Of a DNA stretch of 31,767 bases, positions 1 through 7,643 are shown in pieces. Both the position numbers and the translations under genes were made by a program. The stretch's first letter is position 1. Each line of letters starts with the position of its first letter. The notes beneath the pieces were generated by a model, which was not told the origin of the DNA, made no database searches, and was given only the letters and a program-made list of their open reading frames with translations. This DNA comes from CAZEJS01 sp964512645 (lineage in GTDB: Bacteria; Actinomycetota; Geothermincolia; Fen-727; Anoxymicrobiaceae): contig CAZEJS010000032.1 of the NCBI GenBank assembly GCA_964512645.1, positions 1 through 31,767 of the forward strand, read 5' to 3'.

Positions 1-54
1 CGCGGGGGCGCGGGGGCGCGCCGCGGGTCGCGCGCCGCCGGGCGGCCCGCCAGC

Positions 55-1572
55 CTACATGAGCGCTCCCGGCGTGGGTCTCAACGGCGCCTCCGGCACG
101 GCCGAGGCAAGCTCCGCCATGTCCCGCTGCTCCTGCTTGCGATGGGCGCGTTCGGCCTTGTAGCGGTGCTTCAGTTCCGAGAGCCAGTAGCGGTTGCGGT
201 TTTTCCACCGGGTAAGGGTGCGATGTCCGTAGATCCTGGTGGCCATGTCCCGCCAGCGGAAATGGAACCCCAGCTTCCAGCAGGATGCGATGGAGTAGAA
301 CTTGCGCGTCGCCTTGATGCCCGCTTCTTTCTGCAGCAGGTAAGGCGCCATCTTCTTGGGTTTGAAGACGACGTGGTGCCCGCTGAACTTGCTCCAGTCG
401 CGCTCGAATATCCGCCCCTCGCGGCACATGTCCTCGTACGTCTCGCTCCCGGGGATCGGGGTGAGGATCATGAACTGAACCGTGTCGATGCGCGCCCGTT
501 TGGCGAAACGCACGGTCTCGCGGATGGACTCCCGGTCGTCCTCGTCCGCGCCCATCACGAACATGCCGTGGACCTTGATCTTGTGGCGGTGGATCGTCTC
601 CACCGCGCGCTCGATGTCGGCGACGGTCTGCGATTTCCTGTAGGCCTTGAGGGTCTCGGGGTTGGCCGATTCGAGCCCGAGGTAGAGGAACATGCAGTTG
701 GTGTCCCGCATGAGCTGCATCAACTCCGGGTCGTCGGCCACTTCAACGCGGGCCTGGGCGGTCCAGCGCGGCTCGATGCCCCTCTCCTTCATGCGGCGCA
801 GCAGTTCCTTGGTGTGCTCCGGGCGGGCGGTGAAGTTGTCGTCGTAGAAGAAATAGACCGCCCGCGGGTAGAGCCTGTAGAGGTGCTCCAGCTCGGCGAT
901 GACGTCCCCGGTGTCCCTGAAGCGATACCGGCGGCCGAACATCGTCGTCACCGAGCAGAACTTGCAGTCGAACGGGCAGCCGCGCGAGGTCATGACCGGG
1001 ATGACGGGGCGCCTGTCGAAGCCCTGTATCAGCGAGAGATCGGGCCAGGGCAACGCCGAAAGGTCGGCCGACCTCTCCCTTTCCGGGTTGTGCACCGCTT
1101 CGCCGTCCTTCGCGAACGAGAGGCCCCTGATCCCCTCGACCGGCGGGGCGCCTTCATCGCCCTGCAGGCTGCGGACGAGCTCGACCAGCGTCTCCTCACC
1201 TTCGCCCCTTACCACGTAATCGGCGCCGCTTCCGAGGCCCTCGTCGGGCAGAAAGGAGACGTGCGCGCCCCCGATGACCACGGGCACGCCGGCGACCCGC
1301 TTGATCCGGGCCACCAGGTCGTAAGCAGCGGGAGCCGTGGGAGTGATCGTTGAAATGCCCACCAGGTCCGCGCGGGCGACCTCGTCCCAGTCGATCCGGG
1401 CGCACTCCTGGAAGAAGATCTTGACCTCGACGCCGAGTTCCCGCTCGAGAACGGCCCCGAGGAGCGGAAGCCCCAGGCGGGGCAGCTTGTACCGCGAGAA
1501 GACGTGGAAGCCCGGGGCCCTCGGTTCGATGAGGACGACCCTCCGGATCCGCCGATTTTCGCGCGCGCTCAC
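55..1572 (-). CDS. B12-binding domain radical SAM protein
   Basis: A 505-residue protein with an N-terminal cobalamin-binding-type Rossmann domain (about residues 10-140, including the VVIGGAHVSFLPDEG stretch typical of this class) followed by a radical SAM core. The 4Fe-4S cluster motif is visible as TSRGCPFDCKFC with Cys199, Cys203 and Cys206. Such enzymes use S-adenosylmethionine, and often cobalamin, for methylation or rearrangement of unactivated carbons; the substrate cannot be read from sequence. The C-terminus is basic and rich in Arg/Lys. The start is GTG at 1572, with a purine-rich GGAAGGTGAT about nine bases upstream; the nearby ATG is out of frame. It is separated from the FGGY kinase by about 400 bases and a hairpin, so it is probably not part of that operon. 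Family assignment is secure, specific function is not. Confidence 0.9.
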   Translation of the reverse strand: MSARENRRIRRVVLIEPRAPGFHVFSRYKLPRLGLPLLGAVLERELGVEVKIFFQECARIDWDEVARADLVGISTITPTAPAAYDLVARIKRVAGVPVVIGGAHVSFLPDEGLGSGADYVVRGEGEETLVELVRSLQGDEGAPPVEGIRGLSFAKDGEAVHNPERERSADLSALPWPDLSLIQGFDRRPVIPVMTSRGCPFDCKFCSVTTMFGRRYRFRDTGDVIAELEHLYRLYPRAVYFFYDDNFTARPEHTKELLRRMKERGIEPRWTAQARVEVADDPELMQLMRDTNCMFLYLGLESANPETLKAYRKSQTVADIERAVETIHRHKIKVHGMFVMGADEDDRESIRETVRFAKRARIDTVQFMILTPIPGSETYEDMCREGRIFERDWSKFSGHHVVFKPKKMAPYLLQKEAGIKATRKFYSIASCWKLGFHFRWRDMATRIYGHRTLTRWKNRNRYWLSELKHRYKAERAHRKQEQRDMAELASAVPEAPLRPTPGALM

Positions 1573-1974
1573 AGTGCACCATCACCTTCCGGGGTCTGAA
1601 GCCCGCAGTTGCCTCCTCGACCATTGTAACGCCTTCAGGGACATCCCGCCGGGTGAAAAGAGCTGCGATTATTCCCTTAGCTCAGAAAAACACCCTATGT
1701 TGTGTTTCAGGTTTAAGGGAGCTGTTTCATAAAACGACCCGATGAGGCTCTCTCAGGTGGTTCCATAGCGGACCAGTTTCCGTTTGAATTGGAGTAGTTC
1801 TCCACCGCCACCAACGAATGAAAGAGCCCTCCACAAGGAGGGCTCTTCTTATTGGGAAATCAGACACAGGATATGGCGTCATTCTGAGCCAAGGGAATAA
1901 TCGCAAAAAGAACCGGGGTTCGGTGGGCGGTCCCTTCACGTCACAATTGATACGCGCGCGGTCGCTTCCCGGTT
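1573..1974. other. AT-richer intergenic stretch without a convincing gene
   Basis: About 400 bases between the radical SAM gene and the FGGY kinase that look less GC-rich than their surroundings. They hold an imperfect inverted repeat (arms TCCCTTA 1673-1679 and TAAGGGA 1714-1720, inner arms around CAC/GTG) and a perfect 11-bp hairpin at 1822-1847. Two open frames cross it, but neither has a ribosome binding site or recognisable domain. The minus-strand stretch near 1765-1815 (GGTGGCGGTGGAGAACTACT and onward) has the look of an insertion-sequence end, but I cannot confirm this. Confidence 0.6.
1822..1847 (-). terminator. Perfect hairpin, probable terminator after FGGY kinase
   Basis: AAGAGCCCTCC, loop of four, GGAGGGCTCTT forms an 11-bp perfect stem. 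On the minus strand it is followed by TTTCATTC, on the plus strand by CTTCTTATT, so either direction has only a weak U tract. It lies about 130 bases beyond the stop of the minus-strand FGGY kinase, which is the most likely transcript it ends. Confidence 0.6.
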
Positions 1975-3516
1975 TCACTCCCGGCTGTCCCGCCCGTTGA
2001 GGTCGCGGCCGGTTCTGGAGAGGGCGGGATAGAGAGCGCGGAAGTTGCGGTAGAGCAGTTCGTATTCCGCGGCGCGTGCGGGGTCGGGTATAAAAGTGTC
2101 ACGGACCTTCACCAGCTTTTTTATGTCCCTGTATTCGTCCACGATGCCCAGGCCGACGGCAACCGCGAGCGCGCAGCCCAGCGCCCCCGCCTCCTGCGGC
2201 CTGGCGACCGCCTCCACGCGGCGGGAGGTCACGTCGGCTAATACCTGCATCCACAGGTCGCTCTTCGCCCCTCCCCCGATCGCCCGCAGCGACGCCGCCG
2301 GATAGCCCTTCCCCGCGACCTCGTCGATCATCCAACGCAGGTTGTACGCAATCCCCTCGTAGATCGCCCGCAGCATGTGTTCGCGGGTGTGGCCCAGCGA
2401 GAGGTTGACGAACGCCCCCCGCAGGGTTGTGTCTCCCACCGGCGCCCTCTCGCCGAACATCCAGGGCATGAAAACGAGCCTGTCAGAGCCCGGGGGCACC
2501 CGGGAGGCCACTTCGTCCAGCACGGCGTAGACCGCCATCTCCCGCGGTCCGGCGGCCTCTATCTCGGAAAGCGTCGCCAGGTTGCCGGCGAACCACTCCA
2601 GGCAGGCTCCCGCGGTCTCCGATTCGCCGATCATCACGTACATCGAGGGGTCGGGTGACGCCACCGACACGATCCCGTTGCGGGGGAGGTTCACCGGCTT
2701 CGACACCGACAGGCACAGCCAGGAGGAGGTCCCCAGGTAGACGTGGGCGTCCCCGTCCTCCAGCGCCCCCGATCCGGTTGCCGCCGCCGGTATGTCGGCC
2801 ATGCCCGCTATGACCGGAGTGCCCTCGGGCAGGCCTGTGTCCCGCGCCGCCCCGGGGGTCAGGCCGCCCACCACGTCGACGCTCCCGCGGATGGGGGGCA
2901 TCTTGGAGAGGGGCACCCCGCAGAGCCTCGCGAGCAGCGGGGAGAACTCGCGGGACCTTGTGAGCAGTCCCGTGCCGCCCGCGCCGGAGTGGTCTATGCC
3001 GAGTTTGCCGGTGGCCCGCGCGACCAGGTACCCGGTGACGTCGAGGATGGCCCCGGTCTCCTCGAAGACCTCGGGCTCGTTCTCGCGCAGCCACGCTACC
3101 TTGCAGACCACGTCTTTGCCGGTGGGAAGCGCGCCGGCGATCAGGGAGAACGCCTTTTCGCCTCCCAGGCGCCTGATGAGCCTGGCGGCCTGCTCGTCGG
3201 CGCGGCTGTCCATCCAGATAATCGCCGGGCGCAGCGGCGTGCCGTCGGGCGCGACGGGAATCACGCCGATCATCTGGCCGGCGAAACCCATGCCCTTCAC
3301 GTCCGAGGGGTCGGCCCCGCTCTCTCTCAGGAGCCTGCGCGTTGTCGAGGAGACGGCCTCCCACCAGATGGCCGGGTCCTGTTCGGCCCAATGGGGCCGG
3401 GGAAAATCGACCTCGTACGGACTGAAAGCGCTGGCAAGGACGTTACCCGAGGTGTCCGCCAGGACGGCCTTGCTGCCGCCGGTCCCGACGTCGTGGCCGA
3501 CCAGAAGGTCAGGCAT
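1975..3516 (-). CDS. FGGY-family carbohydrate kinase (xylulokinase-like)
   Basis: A 513-residue kinase of the FGGY fold, which transfers phosphate from ATP to a sugar or polyol. The N-terminal phosphate loop is seen as VGHDVGTGGSK (residues 6-16), a family-typical block QMIGVIPVAPDG…AIIWMDSRA lies near 81-106, the likely catalytic Asp is in IAGMAD (Asp241), and the C-terminal adenosine motif is GGGAKSDLW followed by RPQEAGALGCA. Length matches xylulokinases (about 500). Start ATG at 3516 with a modest GGAG upstream. It is the last gene of the minus-strand run that also holds the dehydrogenase, corrinoid protein, UroD-type methyltransferase and DUF1638 genes, with a 90-base gap to the dehydrogenase. 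The true substrate could be any ketose or polyol; xylulose is only the nearest family label. Confidence 0.88.
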   Translation of the reverse strand: MPDLLVGHDVGTGGSKAVLADTSGNVLASAFSPYEVDFPRPHWAEQDPAIWWEAVSSTTRRLLRESGADPSDVKGMGFAGQMIGVIPVAPDGTPLRPAIIWMDSRADEQAARLIRRLGGEKAFSLIAGALPTGKDVVCKVAWLRENEPEVFEETGAILDVTGYLVARATGKLGIDHSGAGGTGLLTRSREFSPLLARLCGVPLSKMPPIRGSVDVVGGLTPGAARDTGLPEGTPVIAGMADIPAAATGSGALEDGDAHVYLGTSSWLCLSVSKPVNLPRNGIVSVASPDPSMYVMIGESETAGACLEWFAGNLATLSEIEAAGPREMAVYAVLDEVASRVPPGSDRLVFMPWMFGERAPVGDTTLRGAFVNLSLGHTREHMLRAIYEGIAYNLRWMIDEVAGKGYPAASLRAIGGGAKSDLWMQVLADVTSRRVEAVARPQEAGALGCALAVAVGLGIVDEYRDIKKLVKVRDTFIPDPARAAEYELLYRNFRALYPALSRTGRDLNGRDSRE

Positions 3517-3606
3517 TTGCCGCTCCGTGATGCGCTCCGCGACAACTCCCGCGGGCGGCCCGCCCGTGTCCCGCGCGAGTGCGTTCCGGTATCTTCACGC
3601 CCCGGC

Positions 3607-4824
3607 TCAGATCTTGAAATCCACGCTCTCGACTTTGCCGCTGCCGTCGATGTGGTCGATGTAGATTGGTACGCTGTCGCCGATCCCCGTCCCCTTGATG
3701 ACCTTCGAAGCCAGCTCGATCATGTCCGTCGGGACGACCCCTCCCTCCGGGGGGAAAACGCCCTCGGACGGGACTTTCCCCGCGAGCGTCAGGAGCGCGC
3801 CCAGGGCGGCGGGGATGCCGGTGCCCTCTCCGGCGCCGGCCCCCTGCGAGTACATGGAGAAGACATAGGTGTGCTTCTCGCCGCCCTTGATGCCCTTGAC
3901 TTCGACTTTGAGGCAGCCGCTCGGCTCGGTGATCCCGGCCTTCGCGATCAGCTCCGGCCTTCGCGAGATGATGTAGGCGACCTCGAACTCGATCGGCACG
4001 ACCTCGCGGCCCTGCACCATCACCGGCACCTCGGTGGCCAGCCCCAGCGCCACGGAGTCCATCGTCAACTGGAAGTAATCCAGCGGTAACACGATGCCCA
4101 TGTTCGTGACCTTCCTGATGCCCTCGAAGTACCTGGGCATGGTGATCGTCTCCGGGTGGGGGTACGGGTAAACCGGGCAAGTCCCTATGTTCTTGAAATC
4201 GGTCCTGGACCAGAACTCCCGCCCGCCCTCCTCGAGCATGCGCACCTGGACGAACCTGCCGTCCACGAACAGGGGGATGTCGCTGGTCATCGCGTGGATG
4301 CGGTGCTTGATGACGGCACCGCCCTCGGTGGGTTCTCCCCCGTGCGCGTGGTAGATATTGACCTCTTCGACCTGGTCGAGCATCGAGTCCACGCACCACC
4401 TGGCGAGCACGTTCGCCATCCCCGGCGAGTTCCCCATCCCGATAAGGGCCCCGATGCCGGCGGCGCGGGCCTTCCCGTCGAGCTCGAGCATTCGCTCGGT
4501 GGCGTCCAGGTCGTCGCAGACGTCGACGTAGGGAATGCCCGCCTCGATCGCCGCCGACAGGACCGGTGGCCCGAAACGGTAGAACGGACCGATGCAGTTC
4601 AGGACCACGTCCGAGCCCTCCATGGCCTTGAGCAGGCTCCCCGGCTCGGCGGCGTCAACCCGCGTCGCCGACGCTTTCGGCCCCAGCTCCCCCGCATATG
4701 AGCAGGCCGCGTCGTAGCGGTTGTCGGCAATCACGACTTCGTCCACCATGCCTGAGGTCACCAGGGTGCGCGCGGCCACGCTGCCGATGCCCCCGCAGCC
4801 TCCGAGAACAGTTATCCTGGACAT
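3607..4824 (-). CDS. Saccharopine dehydrogenase-like NAD(P) oxidoreductase
   Basis: A 405-residue oxidoreductase beginning ITVLGGCGGIGSVAART, a GxGxxG-type dinucleotide-binding Rossmann motif at residues 4-19, followed by an acidic residue region (VVIADNRYD) expected to read the cofactor ribose. The layout, with NCIGPFYRFGPPVLSAAIEAGIPYVDVCDD, is typical of the saccharopine dehydrogenase / lysine 9-dehydrogenase superfamily, which is broad and includes many enzymes unrelated to lysine. Start ATG at 4824 has a strong purine-rich GGGAGGCGGGAAG leader. It sits between the FGGY kinase and the corrinoid protein on the same strand, so an oxidation step on the demethylated product is a reasonable guess. 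Nothing else in the window suggests lysine metabolism. Confidence 0.85.
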   Translation of the reverse strand: MSRITVLGGCGGIGSVAARTLVTSGMVDEVVIADNRYDAACSYAGELGPKASATRVDAAEPGSLLKAMEGSDVVLNCIGPFYRFGPPVLSAAIEAGIPYVDVCDDLDATERMLELDGKARAAGIGALIGMGNSPGMANVLARWCVDSMLDQVEEVNIYHAHGGEPTEGGAVIKHRIHAMTSDIPLFVDGRFVQVRMLEEGGREFWSRTDFKNIGTCPVYPYPHPETITMPRYFEGIRKVTNMGIVLPLDYFQLTMDSVALGLATEVPVMVQGREVVPIEFEVAYIISRRPELIAKAGITEPSGCLKVEVKGIKGGEKHTYVFSMYSQGAGAGEGTGIPAALGALLTLAGKVPSEGVFPPEGGVVPTDMIELASKVIKGTGIGDSVPIYIDHIDGSGKVESVDFKI

Positions 4825-4926
4825 CTTCCCGCCTCCCGCGTGCGTCTTTTGAACCTGGCTTCGTCGTCCGTCATCCTATCAAATGCCGGCAGCCGCTCTC
4901 TGCCCGTCCGCGCCCGGCGGAGCTGG

Positions 4927-5559
4927 TCAGGCGCAGAAGCCCTCGAAAATCCTGACCGCCTCGACCGCGTCGCGCCCTATGGCGTCGACGCCCATCTTGT
5001 CGGCGAGCTCCCGGGTGGTGCAGGCGCCGCCGATGGCTATCTTTACCTGCCGGCGCAGGCCGGCCGCCTCCAGCGCCTGGACGACGTCTCCGATCGACTG
5101 GACCATGGAGGTCAGCAGCACCGACAGGCCCAGCCCTTTCGCGTTGTGCGAGCGCACCGCCTCCACCACGGCGGACTCCGGAACGTCGGTGCCCAGATCG
5201 ACCACGGTGAAGCCGGATGATGAGAGCATCGTCCCCACCAGGTTCTTGCCGATGTCGTGGATGTCGCCTTTGACGGTGCACAGCACCACCGTACCCTTTG
5301 CGCCGGTGTCGCCGGCCCGGAGGCGCGGCTCCAGGACCTCGAGTCCCTCCTTCATGCCCTCCCCCGCAAGCACCAGGTCCGCCAGGTAGTACTCGCCCTT
5401 CTCGAACAGTTCGCCGACCATCCCCATCCCCCGGCACATCGCGCCCAGGGTATCCGTCGCGGTCTCCCCGCCGTCCAGGGACGCCCGCACCGCGGGAACG
5501 ATCCCGTCTATGTCCAGGTCGGCCATCGCCTGTCTCAGCCTGTCCAGATTCTCACTCAT
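4927..5559 (-). CDS. Corrinoid (B12) protein of a methyltransferase system
   Basis: A 210-residue protein of the MtbC/MttC/MtvC type: an N-terminal helical cap domain (about residues 1-85) and a C-terminal B12-binding Rossmann domain. The lower axial ligand motif is clear as KGDIHDIGKNLVG (Asp99-x-His101-x-x-Gly104), with later GLSVLLTS and IAIGGACTT loops that cradle the corrin tail. Such proteins carry a methyl group on cobalt between a substrate-specific methyltransferase and a second methyltransferase that passes it to a folate or thiol. Start ATG at 5559 has an AAGGAGGGCTGA Shine-Dalgarno. The gene lies 71 bases downstream of the UroD-type methyltransferase, its expected partner. No reductive activator (RamA/ASKHA type) is visible in the window. 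Confidence 0.94.
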   Translation of the reverse strand: MSENLDRLRQAMADLDIDGIVPAVRASLDGGETATDTLGAMCRGMGMVGELFEKGEYYLADLVLAGEGMKEGLEVLEPRLRAGDTGAKGTVVLCTVKGDIHDIGKNLVGTMLSSSGFTVVDLGTDVPESAVVEAVRSHNAKGLGLSVLLTSMVQSIGDVVQALEAAGLRRQVKIAIGGACTTRELADKMGVDAIGRDAVEAVRIFEGFCA

Positions 5560-5630
5560 TCAGCCCTCCTTGACCGCAACATCGGCACCGGGCCGATTTC
5601 CCGCACGACACAGAACGCGCCGGGCGCTCG

Positions 5631-6809
5631 TCACAAGAGGTCCAGCGGGTACCTTCCGTACTTCTTCGTCGCCTCGACCATCCACTCGAGCCGCTCCAGC
5701 GAAACATCAGGGTGGCTGTTGGTAGGAGCCACCATGTAGCCTCCGCCCTCTCCCGCGGCACGGATGCTCTCCCGCACCGCGTCGAACACCTCGTCCCTGG
5801 TCGCGTCCACCAGGATCCGGGTGATGTCCAGGTTGCCTATCAGGCACATCCTGTCCCCCACCATCTCCTTCACCTTCGCGAGTTCGACGCCGGCCGTGGG
5901 CTCGAGGGCATGCACGCCGTCGAACCCGCAATCGGCCCACCACTCGAGAAGCTCGTACACCCTTCCGCACGAGTGGACCACTATCTTCATCCCCAGCTTG
6001 TGCGCGGTCTCCGTAATGCGACTGAACGAGTCGGTGTAGAGCTCTTTCATGATGCGCGGGTTGATCATCGGCCCCGAGCGGAACGCCTGGTCGTCCGTGT
6101 AAACCACGCCCGGCACCCCGGCGTCCGCCCACGCCTCCAACATCATGCAGAAGTGGTCCTCGTAGAACTTGATCACCCGCTTGAGGAAATCACGCTCGCG
6201 GCGGAGCGCGATCGAGAAACGCTCGAACCCCAGCGGCTGCCAGGAGTTCTCGAAGAGACCGAACAGAAATCCGGCCATTACGAATATCCTGTCCCCCATG
6301 TCTTCAATGATGGACTTGAACGCGCGGTTGGTGCGTTCCGGCCACTTCAGGAGCGCTCTCTTGTCCCAGGCGTACCAGTCCGCGGGGCTGGTGATGAGGC
6401 CTTCCCGGAACATCGGCGTACCCATGTTGCCTTCCCTGTCGAAGACCACGTCGTACGCCCTGCCGTATATGTCAGTCGCCGTCCTGGAATCGCGGAAGCG
6501 CCATATGGGCACGTGCATGACCCAGGCGGCGTCGTACCCCAGCTTCGTCGAGGCCTCCGTGCGGTCGTGGGAGAACCTGTCCATCTCCCGGTCCATCAGG
6601 TTGGTCGCGTTGATGAGCGGCGCCAGGCGGTCAATCGCCGCGGCCGTGTACCTGTTGGAGAAGAGAAAACCGAGGGGGACCGGTTTCTTCTCCAGGATCC
6701 TGTAGACGTTGGCGTACTCCTCCATGACGTCGAAAGTCGGGACCCGGTCGGGCTCCCGCCGCTCGAGCGCCGCGGTCACCCGCTCGATAGAGGTCATCCT
6801 CTCGGACAT
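5631..6809 (-). CDS. UroD-family corrinoid methyltransferase
   Basis: A uroporphyrinogen-decarboxylase-fold protein of 392 residues from the ATG at 6809, which I prefer to the upstream TTG at 6827 because AAAGGG precedes it at good spacing. It has the zinc-ligand block VVHSCGRVYELLEWWADCGFDG with His279-x-Cys281, and ends in GGGYMVAPTNSHPDVSLER, the usual UroD-like C-terminal signature with Ser-His where other members have other ligands. Members adjacent to corrinoid proteins (MtaA, MtbA, CmuA and O-demethylase relatives) move methyl groups to or from cobalt; true heme-pathway HemE is shorter and lacks this context. Because no MttB- or MtaB-type gene is nearby, it may be the substrate-specific enzyme itself. 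That role is inferred. Confidence 0.88.
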   Translation of the reverse strand: MSERMTSIERVTAALERREPDRVPTFDVMEEYANVYRILEKKPVPLGFLFSNRYTAAAIDRLAPLINATNLMDREMDRFSHDRTEASTKLGYDAAWVMHVPIWRFRDSRTATDIYGRAYDVVFDREGNMGTPMFREGLITSPADWYAWDKRALLKWPERTNRAFKSIIEDMGDRIFVMAGFLFGLFENSWQPLGFERFSIALRRERDFLKRVIKFYEDHFCMMLEAWADAGVPGVVYTDDQAFRSGPMINPRIMKELYTDSFSRITETAHKLGMKIVVHSCGRVYELLEWWADCGFDGVHALEPTAGVELAKVKEMVGDRMCLIGNLDITRILVDATRDEVFDAVRESIRAAGEGGGYMVAPTNSHPDVSLERLEWMVEATKKYGRYPLDLL

Positions 6810-6932
6810 GCGACCACACCCTTTCAACAGCTCCGCCTTGCATGAAGACTGTCATCAGGCCGGGCGTGCCCGGCCGCCACCCGGGCCCCGGTCTCAACGC
6901 CGCGGGGAGACACCTCCTGCGCCCCGTCTCGC

Positions 6933-7583
6933 TCAGGTGAAGGCGTCGGCGGGCACCGGCTCGCCCGGCGGCACCACCAGGAACTCCTCCTCCCATTCCC
7001 CGGCGAGCATCATCAACAGCATGCGGTTGGAACCGGGCAGCTCCTCGTACCGGAGCTCCAGGAACCCGGCCATCGCGCGGGCGAAATCTCGGCAGGTTTC
7101 GATCCGGTAGTTGCCGGTATTGATGAGCGCCACCCGCGTGTAGTTTCCGAACACGGTGCGCGCCACCTTCAGGGCCCTGGCGTCCCCGTACCGCTCGCGT
7201 ATCCTCGCGTACTCCCGGAACGCGATCTCCTGGGCCTCCACCCAGCCCTTGGTCAGGAAGTAGGTCCCCGGCTCCTCGGCGAGCATCCGCTCGTGCTCGG
7301 CCCGGGAGCCGAGGAAAAGGGCTATGCAGTCATCGACGAGGGGGATCACCAGGGTGTGCCTCTGCGACACCAGGCCGGCGACGGCGAAGGAGCACAACCC
7401 GTAGCCCAGCAGGATGTCGCAGTCGCCGTCGATTCCGTCGACGGCCTCCTGGAGCTTCTTCTTGAGCTCCTCGGGGTAAACGTGCAGCCCGAACTCCAGG
7501 ACGGTGAGGTTCGTCTCGGCGACCCCCAGCTGCCGGAGCTCCTCCGCGACCGTGGCGCACGCTATGATGTGCGGCTCGCTCAT
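6933..7583 (-). CDS. DUF1638 domain protein, methyltransferase-associated
   Basis: A 216-residue protein with the DUF1638 landmarks IIACATVAEELR at the N-terminus, DILLGYGLCSFAVAGL near residues 56-71, VIPLVDDCIALFLGSR near 80-95 and a GTYFLTKGW block near 105. The biochemical role of this family is not established, but it repeatedly occurs with corrinoid methyltransferases, as here, where it is the first gene before the UroD-type methyltransferase (123-base gap). Start ATG at 7583 lacks any Shine-Dalgarno; instead a consensus TATAAT sits so close that transcription would begin at the start codon. Conserved Cys, His and Asp residues could bind metal, but this is only a possibility. Confidence 0.85.
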   Translation of the reverse strand: MSEPHIIACATVAEELRQLGVAETNLTVLEFGLHVYPEELKKKLQEAVDGIDGDCDILLGYGLCSFAVAGLVSQRHTLVIPLVDDCIALFLGSRAEHERMLAEEPGTYFLTKGWVEAQEIAFREYARIRERYGDARALKVARTVFGNYTRVALINTGNYRIETCRDFARAMAGFLELRYEELPGSNRMLLMMLAGEWEEEFLVVPPGEPVPADAFT

Positions 7584-7589
7584 GAATTG

Positions 7590-7595
7590 ATTATA
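7590..7595 (-). promoter_or_regulatory. TATAAT -10 box giving a leaderless DUF1638 transcript
   Basis: On the minus strand TATAAT lies six bases before the ATG at 7583. A transcription start seven bases beyond the -10 would coincide with the A of the ATG, which fits the lack of a ribosome binding site. The -35 position (about 7613-7618, GGCACA) is poor. This is the probable promoter of the methyl-transfer operon. Confidence 0.6.
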
Positions 7596-7643
7596 GTTGA
7601 CGTCTTCCGCTCTGTGCCTTTTTCTTTCCTTTACTTCCGGTTT

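Noticed and set aside
1..54. GC-only run at the window start as a repeat element
   Set aside because: It is too short and of too low complexity to interpret; it may just be the 3' flank of the radical SAM gene.
1673..1720. tRNA-like TTAGCTCAG within an inverted repeat
   Set aside because: There is no T-arm GTTCGA, no anticodon arm and no acceptor stem of seven pairs at the right distance.
5631..6809. HemE (uroporphyrinogen decarboxylase of heme synthesis)
   Set aside because: It is longer than HemE, has the HxC zinc ligands of methyltransferases, and sits next to a corrinoid protein.
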